Under the pieces are notes generated by a model. The model saw nothing but the letters and a program-made list of their open reading frames with translations, was not told the DNA's origin and ran no database searches. Positions 1-10,222 of a stretch of 64,000 nucleotides of DNA are shown here, piece after piece. The position numbers and the translations under genes were made by a program. Numbering within the stretch: position 1 is the stretch's first letter; each line of letters starts with the position of its first letter. This DNA comes from Cupriavidus sp. D39. GTDB lineage: Bacteria; Pseudomonadota; Gammaproteobacteria; Burkholderiales; Burkholderiaceae. The stretch spans positions 1,984,001 through 2,048,000 of the forward strand of contig NZ_JAPNLE010000009.1 in the NCBI RefSeq assembly GCF_026627925.1, given 5' to 3'.

Positions 1-272
1 TCGCCATTGATGCGCGCACGCTCGTTGAACGCCATCAGGTGCGGCGAAGTATGGCAACCCACCTTGTAGCCCGCCTCAAGCAGGATGCGCTCCAGCATGG
101 CGCAGGTGGAACCCTTGCCGTTGGTGCCGCCAACGGTGAACACCACCGCATCGATGCGCAGCCCCAGGGCCTCCTTGACGCGAGTGATGCGCGCCAGGCC
201 CATGTCGATGCCGACCGGATGGGCGGATTCGAGATGGGTGAGCCATTCGGGGAGGGAGGGGAAGATAGGCAT
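1..272 (-). CDS. folC: Folylpolyglutamate synthase / dihydrofolate synthase, N-terminal part (runs off left edge)
   Basis: The minus-strand frame starting at the ATG at 272 reads MPIFPSLPEWLTHLE and continues open to base 1. It holds the Mur-ligase-type P-loop GTNGKGSTCAMLERIL and then TSPHLMAFNERARING, both typical of FolC. The enzyme adds glutamate to dihydropteroate and folates in the cytoplasm. Only about 90 of the roughly 430 residues usual for the family are in the window. In related genomes folC follows accD in the same direction, which is the arrangement here, although a 950-base gap with a palindromic element separates them. Confidence 0.9.
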   Translation of the reverse strand, partial: MPIFPSLPEWLTHLESAHPVGIDMGLARITRVKEALGLRIDAVVFTVGGTNGKGSTCAMLERILLEAGYKVGCHTSPHLMAFNERARING

Positions 273-420
273 GATTGGGGGGACGGGATTGAATCGGGGG
301 TCTGGCTTATTGGAGCCGGTTTTGAGGTAAGTGGTTCTTTCGCGGGGCGGAATTGATCGGATTGGATTGGCTTGGGGTGGATATTGGGGTGGGTTGGGTT
401 AAGGCAAGCGCCTTCGGTCA

Positions 421-470
421 AGGTCAACTGCGACTGCAACTGCAACTGCAACTGCAACTGCAAAATCAGC
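421..470. repeat. Short tandem repeat of the hexamer CAACTG
   Basis: About five tandem copies of the six-base unit lie just outside the left arm of the large palindrome. Degenerate copies (GTTGCAGTTGCAGTT) occur at about 1132-1146, just outside the right arm in inverted orientation. The array may be part of the same element or a slippage product; no coding function is visible. Confidence 0.7.
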
Positions 471-478
471 TTCAAATT

Positions 479-1135
479 CAACGGCTTAATGTCAAAAGCA
501 ACTGCAGTTTCACCTCCCCTGCGGGGCGGCGACCTACTTTTTTGTCTTGCCAAAAAAGTAGGCAAAAAGGCGCGCCGGATGGGGCGACACCCCTCGGGAT
601 TTCACGAAAAGAGCGGCCGGGACCCAAACTCGCATCGCCTTAAGGCGATACTCAAACATGGGTCCCTCTTTTCCGCTCTTTTCGTGAAATCCCGAGGCGC
701 CCCATACGGCCTTGGCACACCTCCACGGCTCGCTTCGCATCGCCATGGGTGTTTCCCGCCCCTCGGGCGGGAAACACGGCCGAACCAGTGGGAGAGCGAT
801 GTCCTCAAATCACCATGCGGTGTAGCCGTGATTACCGCCCCCAGGCGGCAATCACCCATGCGCGATGCGAAGCGAGCCGTGTAGGTTTTCATCTCCCGTT
901 ATGGGGCGCCTCGTCGGCAGGCAAAAAGAGCGGAAAAGAGGGGGCCATGTCTGAGCATCGCCTTAAGGCGATGTGAGTTTGGCCACCGGCCGCTCTTTTT
1001 GCCTGCCGACGAGGAGTCTTTCGCCCCATCCGGGTCGCCTTCTTTGCCTACTTTCTTGGCGAGACAAGAAAGTAGGTCGCCTCCCGCAGGGGAGGTGAAA
1101 CTGCCTTTGACTTTGAAGTGGCAGTTAAGCCGTTG
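479..1135. repeat. Nested palindromic (MITE-like or multi-hairpin) intergenic element
   Basis: The segment between folC and accD is one large imperfect inverted repeat centred near 805. The outer arms 504-587 and 1021-1104 match with few differences. Inside lie two further strong hairpins, 602-692 and 912-1010, each centred on the palindrome ATCGCCTTAAGGCGAT. A third inverted pair, about 723-752 and 853-885, shares CGCTTCGCATCGC. No convincing protein is encoded; the small open frames simply mirror each other across the palindrome. It resembles a non-autonomous mobile element or a compound repeat. No transposase is present. The gap 273-1226 otherwise holds nothing I recognise. Confidence 0.75.
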
Positions 1136-1226
1136 CAGTTGCAGTTAAACACCCCACCCCACCCCATAAAGCGAAAAAGCGCGAACATCCCAGTCCGCGC
1201 CTAATCACCCTCAACCAACCCAACCC

Positions 1227-2099
1227 TCAAGCCACAGCATCCGCCGGCTGCTTCTGCAGCAAAGCCAGCAACTGCGCCAGCTCATCCCGCAACTTGCGAC
1301 GATCGACAATCATATCGATCGCGCCCTTCTGCAACAGGAACTCAGCCCGCTGGAACCCCTCAGGCAGCTTCTCGCGCACGGTCTGCTCGATCACGCGAGG
1401 ACCAGCAAAGCCAATCAGCGCCTTGGGCTCGGCGATCACGACATCGCCCAGGAACGCAAAGCTGGCGGAAACCCCACCCATGGTCGGATCGGTCAACACG
1501 CTGATGAACGGCAGCTTGGCATTCGACAACTGGTTCAGCATGGACGTGGTCTTGGCCATCTGCAGCAGCGACAGCAGGCTTTCCTGCATGCGCGCGCCGC
1601 CCGTGGCGGTAATGCAGATAAACGGCACCTTCTGCTCCAGCGCCGCCTGGGCGCCACGCACAAAGCGCTCGCCCACCACCGAGCCCATCGAGCCGCCCAT
1701 GAATTCGAACTCGAAGCAGCTCACCACCACCGGAATGGTGTGGATGGCGCCGCCGATCACAACCATGGCATCGGTCTCGCCGGTGTCGTCCATGGCAGCC
1801 TTGATGCGGTCCGGGTACTTCTTGGTGTCCTTGAACTTCAGCGCGTCGACCGGCAGGATCTCCTGGCCGATCTCATAGCGGCCTTCGGCGTCCAGCAGCC
1901 CGTCGAGGCGGGCGCGGGCGCGGATGCGCATATGGTGGTCGCACTTGGGGCAGACGTGGAGGTTGGCCTCGACGTCGGTCCGGTACAACACGGACTCGCA
2001 CGACGGGCACTTGACCCACAGCCCTTCCGGAATGCCCTTGCGGGTGGAGGGGTCGGTCTGTTGAATCTTGGGAGGGAGGAGTTTATCCAACCAGCTCAT
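1227..2099 (-). CDS. accD: Acetyl-CoA carboxylase carboxyltransferase subunit beta
   Basis: A 290-residue protein starting [16 protein letters not shown]. It has the AccD zinc ribbon ([12 protein letters not shown], then CPKCDHH at residues ~27-52), followed by the crotonase-like carboxyltransferase core with [12 protein letters not shown] and [13 protein letters not shown]. With AccA it transfers carboxyl from carboxybiotin to acetyl-CoA, the first step of fatty acid synthesis. The start at 2099 is preferred over an in-frame ATG 21 bases upstream because AAAGGAG lies at the right distance before it. It is last in the trp-accD group, 181 bases after trpA. Confidence 0.97.
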   Translation of the reverse strand: MSWLDKLLPPKIQQTDPSTRKGIPEGLWVKCPSCESVLYRTDVEANLHVCPKCDHHMRIRARARLDGLLDAEGRYEIGQEILPVDALKFKDTKKYPDRIKAAMDDTGETDAMVVIGGAIHTIPVVVSCFEFEFMGGSMGSVVGERFVRGAQAALEQKVPFICITATGGARMQESLLSLLQMAKTTSMLNQLSNAKLPFISVLTDPTMGGVSASFAFLGDVVIAEPKALIGFAGPRVIEQTVREKLPEGFQRAEFLLQKGAIDMIVDRRKLRDELAQLLALLQKQPADAVA

Positions 2100-2280
2100 G
2101 AAAGGCTCCTTTCGGCACATGCGCGGAACATGTCAGGCCGCGAATTTACCATGCCTGCGGCCCGCAGTCCCCCTTCTGCCGGGGCGATGCGCCTGTTGCG
2201 GCACAACGGCCGTCAAAAACAGTGTTTTTGCTGCGCTCACCGCCCGTGCACCAACACGAGCGGCGCCGCTTCAATCACAT

Positions 2281-3084
2281 TCAGGCGTCGAGGGCCTGGC
2301 GAATTTCCGCGATGAACGACTGCAGCGATTGTACCGCCTGGTCGCGCGGCGCATCTTCCAGCAATTGCACCAGGCGGCTGCCGATCACCACGGCATCGGC
2401 CACGCTGCCGATCGTGCGCGCGGTCTGCGCGTCGCGGATGCCAAAGCCCACGCCGACCGGCAGGTTGGCGTGGCGCTTGATCAGCGGAATGCGCGCGGCC
2501 ACGCTGTCGAGGTCGATCGTGGCCGAGCCGGTCACGCCCTTGAGCGACACGTAGTACAGGTAGCCGCTAGCCAGCTTGGCCACGGCTTCGATGCGATCGT
2601 CGGTGGAGGTGGGCGCCAGCAGGAAGATCGGGTCCATCTGGTTGGCGCGCATCTGCGCGGCAAAGGACTCGCACTCCTCGGGCGGGTAGTCGACCACCAG
2701 CACGCCGTCGACACCGGCCGCGCGCGCGGCCTTGGCGAACGTTTCCTCGCCCATGCGCTCGATCGGGTTGGCGTAGCCCATCAGCACCACCGGCGTGGTG
2801 GCGTTAGTCTGGCGGAACTCGGCCACCCAGGCCAGCACTTTGGTCAGCGTCACGCCATTGGCGAGCGCGCGCTCGGAGGCGCGCTGGATCACCGGGCCAT
2901 CGGCCATCGGGTCGGAGAACGGCACGCCAAGCTCGATCACGTCGGCACCACCCGCCACCAGCGCATGCATCAGCGCGACGGTCAGGCCGGGCTCGGGATC
3001 GCCGGCGGTGATGAACGGAATCAGGCCCTTCTTGTTCTGCGCGGCCAGCGCCGCGAAAGTCGATTTGATTCGGGACATGGTCAT
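2281..3084 (-). CDS. trpA: Tryptophan synthase alpha chain
   Basis: 267 residues, the usual family length. The TIM-barrel signature [11 protein letters not shown] is followed by [15 protein letters not shown], carrying the catalytic Glu and Asp of the indole-glycerol-phosphate aldol cleavage. It splits indole-3-glycerol phosphate to indole, which is channelled to TrpB. Its ATG overlaps the stop of the upstream DNA methyltransferase by four bases (ATGA), which implies translational coupling. A second Met follows two codons later (MTMSRIK) and could be the start. Confidence 0.97.
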   Translation of the reverse strand: MTMSRIKSTFAALAAQNKKGLIPFITAGDPEPGLTVALMHALVAGGADVIELGVPFSDPMADGPVIQRASERALANGVTLTKVLAWVAEFRQTNATTPVVLMGYANPIERMGEETFAKAARAAGVDGVLVVDYPPEECESFAAQMRANQMDPIFLLAPTSTDDRIEAVAKLASGYLYYVSLKGVTGSATIDLDSVAARIPLIKRHANLPVGVGFGIRDAQTARTIGSVADAVVIGSRLVQLLEDAPRDQAVQSLQSFIAEIRQALDA

Positions 3085-3995
3085 TGAGCGAGAGTAGGCA
3101 ACGGCATGGACGAGGCAGCCAGCAGGGGCTCATCGTTCGCGGCTGCGATGTTCAGGGTAGCGGGCGCGGCCTGCGGCGAGTTGATGCATGCCGCGACGCG
3201 TTCGCGCGCCACGTCGACATAGTCGGGATTCATCTCGAAGCCGACGAAGCGGCGCCCGTGCAGCGCGCAGGCTACGGCCGCGGTGCCGCTGCCGGTAAAG
3301 GGATCGAGCACCAGCCCGCCGGGCGGGCAGCTGGCCAGCACCATGCGTTGCACGATGTGCAGCGGCTTCTGGGTCGGGTGATTGGCACGCTCCGGATCCT
3401 GCCGGTGGATGCGCGGCACGCTCCACAGGTCCTTCGGGTTGTAACCAACCTCCAGCCACTTCTTGCCCTCGAAACGCGGACGGCTGCGCGCCTTCTTGGT
3501 CTCGGCGTCATACGGCACGCGCACTGGGTCGAGATCGAAGTAGTAGTCGCGGGCCCGGGCAAAAAAGCCGATGTTGTCGTGCACCGAGGAATACTTGCGC
3601 GTGGTGCCGCCCATGCTCGGTACGCGCCGGTCCCAGATGATCTCGTTGATCATGGTCAGGCGCTGCTTGAGCATCACGAACAGCTCCGGCGAGTATTGCC
3701 AGGTGCAGAACAGGTAGAGCGAGGCGCGCGGCGCCAGCTTGGGCACCACCGCATCGATCCAGCTCGCGGACCATTCCAGGTAAGCGTCGCCGGACAGGCG
3801 GTCGGAGTCGTTGCCGTAGTCCTTGCCCAAGCCATAGGGCGGATCGGCCACGATCAGGTCGATGGAGCCGTCGGCGATGCGCTTGATACCTTCCAGCACG
3901 TCTTCCTGGTAGAGCGTCAGTTGCGGTGCCGCGACGGGCGCGGGCGCGGACGGGGCGCCGCCTTCAGCGGCGCCCGGCGGGAGGAAATCGCGCAT
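3081..3995 (-). CDS. DNA methyltransferase (N6-adenine or N4-cytosine, DPPY-first type) inside the trp operon
   Basis: 304 residues from the ATG at 3995, which overlaps the trpB stop codon (TGATG). The catalytic motif [13 protein letters not shown] comes first (residue ~60), and the SAM-binding motif [20 protein letters not shown] comes near the C-terminus. This is the beta-class order of CcrM-like and many type II amino-methyltransferases. No restriction endonuclease is adjacent, so it is an orphan. An orphan methyltransferase at the same trp-operon position is known from Ralstonia, where I recall its family being linked to GTWWAC methylation. That target is inference here. It overlaps trpA by four bases, so it should be co-expressed with trpBA. 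Confidence 0.9.
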   Translation of the reverse strand: MRDFLPPGAAEGGAPSAPAPVAAPQLTLYQEDVLEGIKRIADGSIDLIVADPPYGLGKDYGNDSDRLSGDAYLEWSASWIDAVVPKLAPRASLYLFCTWQYSPELFVMLKQRLTMINEIIWDRRVPSMGGTTRKYSSVHDNIGFFARARDYYFDLDPVRVPYDAETKKARSRPRFEGKKWLEVGYNPKDLWSVPRIHRQDPERANHPTQKPLHIVQRMVLASCPPGGLVLDPFTGSGTAAVACALHGRRFVGFEMNPDYVDVARERVAACINSPQAAPATLNIAAANDEPLLAASSMPLPTLAQ

Positions 3996-5188
3996 CAGAG
4001 GGTCAGCCCCGAACGCTCGGCCACGGTATGCATGTCCTTGTCGCCACGGCCGGACAGGTTCACCAGCAGCAATTTGTCCTTGGGCAGCGTGGGTGCCAGC
4101 TTGCAGGCGTAGGCGATGGCGTGGCTGGATTCCAGCGCCGGGATGATGCCTTCGATGCGGCAACAGTCGTGGAAGGCCTTGAGCGCTTCCTCATCGGTGA
4201 TGGGGACATACTCGGCGCGGCCGATATCCTTGAGCCATGCATGCTCGGGGCCAACGCCGGGATAGTCCAGGCCGGCGGAGATCGAATGGGTCTCGATGAT
4301 CTGGCCGTTGGCATCCTGCAGCAGGTAGGTGCGGTTGCCGTGCAGCACGCCCGGCGAGCCGCCGATCAGCGCCGCGGCGTGGCGGCCGGTTTCCAGGCCG
4401 TCGCCAGCGGCTTCCACGCCGATCAGGCGCACGTCCTTGTCCTCGATGTACGGATAGAAGATGCCCATGGCATTGGAGCCGCCGCCCACGCAGGCGATCA
4501 CGGCATCGGGCTGGCGGCCTGTCATCTCCGGCATCTGCACCTTGGCTTCTTCGCCGATCACGCACTGGAAATCGCGCACCATCATCGGGTAAGGATGCGG
4601 GCCGGCCACGGTGCCGATGATGTAGAAGGTGTTCTCGACATTGGTGACCCAGTCGCGCATGGCTTCATTGAGCGCATCCTTGAGGGTCTTGGAGCCGCTT
4701 TCCACCGGCACCACGGTCGCGCCCAGCAGCTTCATGCGGTAGACGTTGGCGGCCTGGCGCTTGACGTCCTCCGAGCCCATGTAGACCACGCACTCCATGC
4801 CAAAGCGCGCGGCGATGGTGGCGGTGGCCACGCCGTGCTGGCCGGCGCCGGTCTCGGCGATCACGCGCGGCTTGCCCATGCGCTTGGCCAGCAGTGCCTG
4901 GCCGATCACGTTATTGATCTTGTGGGCGCCGGTGTGGTTGAGGTCTTCGCGCTTGAGATAGATCTGCGCGCCGCCGAGCATCTCGCTCCAGCGCTGCGCG
5001 TGATAGATCGGCGAGGGGCGGCCGACGAAATGCTTCAGCTCGCGGCGGTATTCCGCGTCGAACTCCGGATCCTTCTGGAAGTGCGCATAGGCTTCGCGCA
5101 GCTCGTCCAGCGCGTGCACCAGGGTCTCGGAAACAAAGGAACCACCATAGGGGCCGAAATGGCCACGGGAATCGGGCAGGTCGTACAT
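3995..5188 (-). CDS. trpB: Tryptophan synthase beta chain
   Basis: 397 residues beginning [16 protein letters not shown]. The PLP lysine motif HTGAHKINN is present at ~residue 85, with the phosphate-binding loop GGGSNAMG at ~230 and the SGRGDKD C-terminal motif. It condenses indole from TrpA with serine to give tryptophan in the alpha2-beta2 complex. The gene lies 127 bases after trpF and its stop codon overlaps the start of the DNA methyltransferase that separates it from trpA. Confidence 0.98.
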   Translation of the reverse strand: MYDLPDSRGHFGPYGGSFVSETLVHALDELREAYAHFQKDPEFDAEYRRELKHFVGRPSPIYHAQRWSEMLGGAQIYLKREDLNHTGAHKINNVIGQALLAKRMGKPRVIAETGAGQHGVATATIAARFGMECVVYMGSEDVKRQAANVYRMKLLGATVVPVESGSKTLKDALNEAMRDWVTNVENTFYIIGTVAGPHPYPMMVRDFQCVIGEEAKVQMPEMTGRQPDAVIACVGGGSNAMGIFYPYIEDKDVRLIGVEAAGDGLETGRHAAALIGGSPGVLHGNRTYLLQDANGQIIETHSISAGLDYPGVGPEHAWLKDIGRAEYVPITDEEALKAFHDCCRIEGIIPALESSHAIAYACKLAPTLPKDKLLLVNLSGRGDKDMHTVAERSGLTL

Positions 5189-5315
5189 GAGTCAGCTCTT
5201 CTGAACAGGGCCCTTGCCAGTCTGGCAGGGGCTCGATGACGTTAGGGTCGTGCGCGGTACAGGCGCGGAGATTGCGCGGAATATGCGGGGGCCGAAGCCC
5301 GATGGGCAACAAGCC

Positions 5316-6017
5316 CTACCCGGCATCCGCGCTGCGCACCGCGCGCACGAAAGCGGCAATCCTGGCGTGGTCTTTCACGCCTTTGGCAGCCTCCACGCCG
5401 CTGCTTACATCGACAGCGTAGGGCCGCACGCGCTCAATCGCGCCAGCGACGTTTTGCGCGTTCAACCCACCACTCAAAACGATCCGAGGAGCGGCGCTTG
5501 CGATCGGGTTGTGGGTGGGCGGAAGCCATGCCGGGGGTATCAGGGTCCAGTCGAAGACGTGCCCGCCACCGCCGTAGCCTTCGACGAAGGCATCAAGCAG
5601 CAAGGCAGCGGCATCACGATACAGATTTGCGAATTCTACCAAATCAAGGCTGGGCTGCACGCGTGCCGCGCGCAGAAACGGCAACCGGCAGCGCTGGGCC
5701 ACCAGGGAGCAGTCCTCGGGGCTCTCGTCGCCATGCAATTGCAGTAGCGTAAGCGGCACCCGCTCCACCACATGGGCAATGTGCTCGGCCTCGGCATTGA
5801 CGAACAGGCCGACCACCGACACGAACGGGCCGGCGGCTTCCGCCAGCGCAGCGGCACGTGCCACCTCGACAAAGCGCGGGCTGCCCGGATAGAACACCAG
5901 GCCGATCGCGTCGGCGCCGGCATCGACCGCGGCGCGGACATCTTCCTCGCGCGTCAGCCCGCAGATCTTGACGCGGGTGCGGTGCGGCACGCTGCCCGCT
6001 TCAGGCAACTGGGTCAT
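5316..6017 (-). CDS. trpF: Phosphoribosylanthranilate isomerase
   Basis: A (beta/alpha)8 isomerase with the opening motif [15 protein letters not shown] (catalytic Cys in KICG) and the C-terminal phosphate-binding pattern [10 protein letters not shown] followed by VDVSSGVE. It converts phosphoribosylanthranilate to CdRP in tryptophan synthesis. I take the ATG at 6017 (MTQLPEAGS) because GGAG lies nine bases before it; an in-frame ATG at 6032 is possible. The start overlaps the end of truA by 17 bases, so the two are one transcript. Confidence 0.96.
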   Translation of the reverse strand: MTQLPEAGSVPHRTRVKICGLTREEDVRAAVDAGADAIGLVFYPGSPRFVEVARAAALAEAAGPFVSVVGLFVNAEAEHIAHVVERVPLTLLQLHGDESPEDCSLVAQRCRLPFLRAARVQPSLDLVEFANLYRDAAALLLDAFVEGYGGGGHVFDWTLIPPAWLPPTHNPIASAAPRIVLSGGLNAQNVAGAIERVRPYAVDVSSGVEAAKGVKDHARIAAFVRAVRSADAG

Positions 6018-6825
6018 TGGCAAACACTCCATGGAACAGGCTGGCGGCCGTGTCGGCGGCCGGGATCTGGTACTGCTCAGGATACTTCACCCCGGCCAGG
6101 TAGAGGCCGTCGGGCATGAAAGTGGGCGCTGCCTTGGCGCGGCTACGCCCGGCCAGCACCTCGGCCAGCCACTCCGGCGGGTTGCGTCCCCGCCCTACCG
6201 CCACCAGGCAACCCATCAGGTTGCGCACCATGTGGTGCAGGAAGGCGCTGGCGCGAAAACGCACGAACAGCCAGTCGCCGTCGGCCTTCAAGGTGATGTC
6301 GTACATAGTCTTGACGGGCGACTTCGCCTGGCACTCGGCGGCGCGAAAGGCCGAGAAATCGTGCTCGCCGAGCAGGCAGCCCGCGGCCGCGCGCATGGCG
6401 TCGATGTCCAGCCCCTTGCCCGGTGGCAGCATCAGGTAGCCAGCCCTGCCGTGCACCAGCGGCACACGGTGGGGGCCGGTGTAGAGCGCGTAGTAATACA
6501 TGCGCTCGAAGGCCAGGAAACGTGCATGGAAGCCGTCGTCCACCGGTTTGGCCCATTGCAGCGAGATGCTGGGCGGCAGGAAGGCGTTGACGCCGCGCAC
6601 CCAGGAAAACGGTTCCCGCGACAGGCCGGTGTCGATGTGGATCACCTGGCCGAGCGCATGCACGCCGGTGTCGGTGCGGCCCGCCACCGTGGTCATCACG
6701 CGGCTGCCGGCGAACTGCTCGATGGCGTCCTCGAGCCGGTCCTGCACCGTATTGCGGTGCGGTTGCGACTGCCAGCCGGAGAAGGCGGCGCCGTCATAGT
6801 GGAGGCCGAGGGCAATGCGGGTCAT
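6001..6825 (-). CDS. truA: tRNA pseudouridine(38-40) synthase
   Basis: 274 residues from [18 protein letters not shown]. The catalytic aspartate lies in [14 protein letters not shown] at ~residue 58, and the late motif [11 protein letters not shown] is typical of TruA. The enzyme makes pseudouridine at positions 38-40 of the tRNA anticodon arm. The open frame extends 150 bases further upstream without family similarity, so the internal ATG is the start. It lies between fimV and trpF, the usual arrangement in Burkholderiales. Confidence 0.96.
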   Translation of the reverse strand: MTRIALGLHYDGAAFSGWQSQPHRNTVQDRLEDAIEQFAGSRVMTTVAGRTDTGVHALGQVIHIDTGLSREPFSWVRGVNAFLPPSISLQWAKPVDDGFHARFLAFERMYYYALYTGPHRVPLVHGRAGYLMLPPGKGLDIDAMRAAAGCLLGEHDFSAFRAAECQAKSPVKTMYDITLKADGDWLFVRFRASAFLHHMVRNLMGCLVAVGRGRNPPEWLAEVLAGRSRAKAAPTFMPDGLYLAGVKYPEQYQIPAADTAASLFHGVFANDPVA

Positions 6826-7060
6826 GGGGCGGAAATTGACGATAAAACGGGAGCTAGCGAAAACGGCGCGGCGCCAACGAAAAAACGCCCGATGGCCGGC
6901 TCGCAAAAGCAAATGCGCCGGGAGCCACGCTCCCGGCGCATTGGTGGCGAGCTGCCGGGCGCACCGCTTGCGCACAGCCCGACATTCTACAGCTTGCTTG
7001 TCAGCTCACCGGCCAGGCCGCCGGTTAAGCCCCCGTTTAAGCCACCAGTCATGCCACCAG

Positions 7061-9895
7061 TTATGCCACGTCACGCAGCAAAGTCTTGGCTTCCGTCAGC
7101 AGCGGATCCTGCGACTGGTCCACCACTTCCTGCAGCAACTCCCGCGCCCCTTCCTTGTCGCCGATCTCGATATAGGCGCGGGCCAGATCGAACTTGATCT
7201 GCATGTCGCGGCCACCATCCACAGAGTCGGCCGACAACGTGCTCGGCGAGATGCCGCGCGCCGTGTCCAGCCCGCTTTCCGCGCTCACGCGGGACAGGTC
7301 GATCGGTTCGGACAGCTTGCCGTCGCGCAGCATGGTCGGCGCCGGCAGGGAAGAGCTGAACAAGGAACGGGCCTCTTCATGCACTTGCGCCGGGCTATCG
7401 GCACGCGCTTCGGCATGGCCCGCCGGATTGAGGTCCAGCGAGATGCCGGACATGTCGAAGTCGAGCGGACGGCTACGCGTAGGCGTATCCAGCGCCGGCA
7501 CGTCGTCATGAGCGCCGATGCCATGGGTCTCGGGCAGGTCCAGGCCAAGGCCATCGTCCAGGCGCGTGGCAAGCGCCGAAGGCACCGCCTCGCCGCTGCC
7601 GAACACGCGCGAGGCGGACTCGGGCGCGGTGATCGGCGCACCGGCTGCCGGCGCGGGGAACCCATCCAGCGGCAGCGCAAAGTCTGCCAGGTCCGCCAGC
7701 GGGGTTTCCCGCGGCGCCGCCAGATCTTGCGACGGATCGTGGGTGCGCCACTGATCGGCCGGCAAGGTGGTGGTGTCGCCAGACGCCACGTCAGGCGCCA
7801 CGCTCAAATACAAGGCATTGCCCGGGTCGAGGCTACGCCCCATCTCCGTTGCCTGTGCCCACTCCGCCCCGTGTCCTCCAGTCTGGGCGAACATTTCTTC
7901 TGCAATCACGCGAAAACCTTCCACATCCTGACGAGTGTTGTAAATCTCCATGAGCTTCAGGCGAATCGCCTGGCGCTCAGGGTTTTGCTGCAGGGCTTCG
8001 CGCAGGATTTCCTCGGCCTGCACATCGCGCCCGTAGGCGATATAGACATCGGCCTCGGCGATCGGATCGACCTCGTTGGCTTCCGCTACATTGTTGCCAA
8101 TGCGGAAATCCGCTCCGAACACGCTGTGCTGCGAGGTGTCGACGCTCTGCCCGCCCGCGGCGCCGAACAGCGAATTGCCGCCGGACATGACGGTGCTTTC
8201 CTGCGACAGGACGCTGTCCCCGAAGGCCGCGCCGTCGCTGGTCTTCTGTTGCTGGCGCCGGCGATAGATCGCGTAGCCGCCCAGCAGGGCAATCAGCAGT
8301 CCGCCGCCTGGCAGCAGCATCGGATTGGCCAGCAGGTCTTCGATGAAGGACGGCTGGGCCACCGGCGTGGGCTGCGTCACGGTCGGCGGGCGCTTGGCGG
8401 CAGGCGTGGAAGCAGCAGCAGGCTTGGCGGCGCCAGCAACGGCAGCGTCCGCGGCATTCGCGCCGGCGCTACTGGCGCCAGTGGTGGCCGCAGGCGCCGA
8501 AGCCTGGGATGCGGCGGCGAGCGGCGCCGCAGCCGCCGGGGCCGGCGCGGCTGCGTCGGCCTTGGCGGCCTCAGCCGGCACCACGGAGGGTGCAGCGGCG
8601 GGTGCGGCAGGTGCAGCGGCCGAATCCTTGCCCGTGCCCTTCTGCACCTGGTCCAGCTTGGCGATCTCGGCGTTCTTCAGCTCGACCAGCCGCTGCATGT
8701 CGCCCACGTTCTTCTCAAGCTGCGCGAGGCGTGCCTCGGCTTCCTTGAGCTGCCGTTCCTTGGCGATATTGGCTTCGGCTGCCGCTGCAGCGGCGGCCTG
8801 GCCGCCACGATCGGGCTTGCTGAGCTTGAGTTCGTCGCGCGGTCCGGCGGCCGGTGCGGCTTGTTCCTGCACGCGCGCGGTGACGTTGCCCGACTGTTCG
8901 CGGCCACTGCTGGCCTCGACCGAGCGCCCCGCGGCCGCCGTAGCCAGGCGGCTGCGGTAGGCATTGAAGCCCTGCGTGCGCGCCACCACTTCGCGGCGTG
9001 CCGCGCGGGGCGTGACCGATTGCGCTTCCTTCTGGCTAGGCACCTTGAGCACGGCGCCCGCCTTGAGGCGGTTCATATTGCCGCCGACGAAGGCGTTCGG
9101 ATTGTTGCGATAGAGCGCGACCAGCATCTGGTCCAGCGATACTGAATCCTGTCCCTGGGAGGCCTCGCCGGCAATGGCGGAGAGATTGTCGCCGCGCTGC
9201 ACGGTGTAGGTGCCGCCAGCCGCGCCAGCGCCGTCGGCCAAGGCCTGCGTGGCGGCGCGGTGCGCACGGGGTGGCGGGGCCTTGGCCTGGGGCCGTGGCG
9301 CCGGGCTGGCTGCCACGGGAGCCGGGGCCTGCACCGACGGAGCGGGCACGGGCGCGGCGCTTGGCGCGGGCGCCGACGGGCTGGTGGCGCCGGATTCGTC
9401 GGGGGTACCCGCCTGCACGACCGTGGCAGGCGAGAAGGTCTGGTTGGAAGGCTTGGCGCCTACCGGGTCCAGCAGGAAGGTGTACGCGCGCGACACCTTG
9501 CCGCTCGCCCACGTCATGTCGACAAGGATGTCGACAAAGGGCTCGCTGAGCGGCTGGGTTGACCGGACCCGCGCCACATAGCTCCCATTGGGGCGGCGCT
9601 CGACCTGCAGCCGCAGGCTGCTGACCGCCGGCAGATACGTCAGGCCGGCCTTGGCATATGCTTCGGGCGACGCCAGCTTGACGGCCAGGCCGTCCGCTTC
9701 TTCCGCACTGACACCACTAATATCGATTTCCGCTTGCAGCGGCTGACCCAGATTCGACTGTACCCGCAATTGCCCGAACCCCGCGGCATAAGCGGCCGGC
9801 TGCGCGAGCAGCAAACCGAGTGCCGTGAAGGCCAGCGTTGACCAGCGCTGGCGGGCGGTAGGCGCATCTTTCCGGCGATGTTGGCTCACACTCAC
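7061..9895 (-). CDS. fimV: FimV/HubP-type pole-organising inner-membrane protein
   Basis: 944 residues starting with GTG, preceded by GGAG. Order of parts: signal sequence ending near AAYAAG (~38); the conserved N-terminal FimV domain (FGQLRVQSNLGQPLQAEID); a LysM peptidoglycan-binding domain (TYTVQRGDNLSAI, ~230-290); a coiled coil (~370-415, KERQLKEAEARLAQLEKNV); a long Ala/Pro-rich stretch; one membrane segment (~525-545) followed by RRRQQQ; and a cytoplasmic acidic tail ending in the FimV C-terminal TPR-like motif (DLARAYIEIGDKEGARELL). The family anchors polar machinery such as type IV pili. The asd-fimV-truA-trpF order supports the call. Confidence 0.93.
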   Translation of the reverse strand: MSVSQHRRKDAPTARQRWSTLAFTALGLLLAQPAAYAAGFGQLRVQSNLGQPLQAEIDISGVSAEEADGLAVKLASPEAYAKAGLTYLPAVSSLRLQVERRPNGSYVARVRSTQPLSEPFVDILVDMTWASGKVSRAYTFLLDPVGAKPSNQTFSPATVVQAGTPDESGATSPSAPAPSAAPVPAPSVQAPAPVAASPAPRPQAKAPPPRAHRAATQALADGAGAAGGTYTVQRGDNLSAIAGEASQGQDSVSLDQMLVALYRNNPNAFVGGNMNRLKAGAVLKVPSQKEAQSVTPRAARREVVARTQGFNAYRSRLATAAAGRSVEASSGREQSGNVTARVQEQAAPAAGPRDELKLSKPDRGGQAAAAAAAEANIAKERQLKEAEARLAQLEKNVGDMQRLVELKNAEIAKLDQVQKGTGKDSAAAPAAPAAAPSVVPAEAAKADAAAPAPAAAAPLAAASQASAPAATTGASSAGANAADAAVAGAAKPAAASTPAAKRPPTVTQPTPVAQPSFIEDLLANPMLLPGGGLLIALLGGYAIYRRRQQQKTSDGAAFGDSVLSQESTVMSGGNSLFGAAGGQSVDTSQHSVFGADFRIGNNVAEANEVDPIAEADVYIAYGRDVQAEEILREALQQNPERQAIRLKLMEIYNTRQDVEGFRVIAEEMFAQTGGHGAEWAQATEMGRSLDPGNALYLSVAPDVASGDTTTLPADQWRTHDPSQDLAAPRETPLADLADFALPLDGFPAPAAGAPITAPESASRVFGSGEAVPSALATRLDDGLGLDLPETHGIGAHDDVPALDTPTRSRPLDFDMSGISLDLNPAGHAEARADSPAQVHEEARSLFSSSLPAPTMLRDGKLSEPIDLSRVSAESGLDTARGISPSTLSADSVDGGRDMQIKFDLARAYIEIGDKEGARELLQEVVDQSQDPLLTEAKTLLRDVA

Positions 9896-10222
9896 CTTGT
9901 GCTCCGTTGTGTTCTAGTAATGAAATTAACTTAACATCAATGGTTTAGCGCAGCAAGTTAGCGTCCCGACTGAGCCCCGCGCCAACTCGTACGGACGTGC
10001 GGATGACCGCCCCGCAGCCCGGCATATGCCGCCTGTATTGTGACGCAACGCCGGGAAAAATAGGCGGCCAGGCGTGACAACGCCGCGCACAGGCGCGGCG
10101 TTGTCATCAAAGCCAGGGGTTTCTGTTGCCTTGCTGCAACGAAACCACGGACGCCTTGCGCGGAGCCTTAAGACATGGACTAAGACATGACGCAAGAGCG
10201 CCTTGGCGAGCAAGTCCCTAGC
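9896..10222. other. asd-fimV intergenic region
   Basis: 327 bases without a gene. It carries the hairpin at 10076-10105 and an AT-richer stretch at about 9915-9960, which is the natural place for a fimV promoter. No confident -35/-10 pair was recognised. Confidence 0.5.
10076..10105 (-). terminator. Perfect hairpin after asd
   Basis: A 13-base perfect stem (GACAACGCCGCGC and its complement) with a four-base loop, downstream of asd and upstream of fimV. No U-run follows immediately on either strand, so it may be a processing or attenuation structure rather than a classical intrinsic terminator. Confidence 0.5.

Noticed and set aside
421..470. CRISPR-like array
   Set aside because: The repeat unit is six bases with no spacers. 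No cas genes are present in the window.
602..976. Several 70-170-residue open frames within the palindromic element on both strands
   Set aside because: They mirror each other across the inverted repeats, have no ribosome-binding sites and no family similarity.
7061..9145. Very long plus-strand open frame opposite fimV (776 codons)
   Set aside because: It is the antisense shadow of a GC-rich gene: Arg/His/Gly-rich composition and no motifs. FimV on the minus strand has signal peptide, LysM and TM features.
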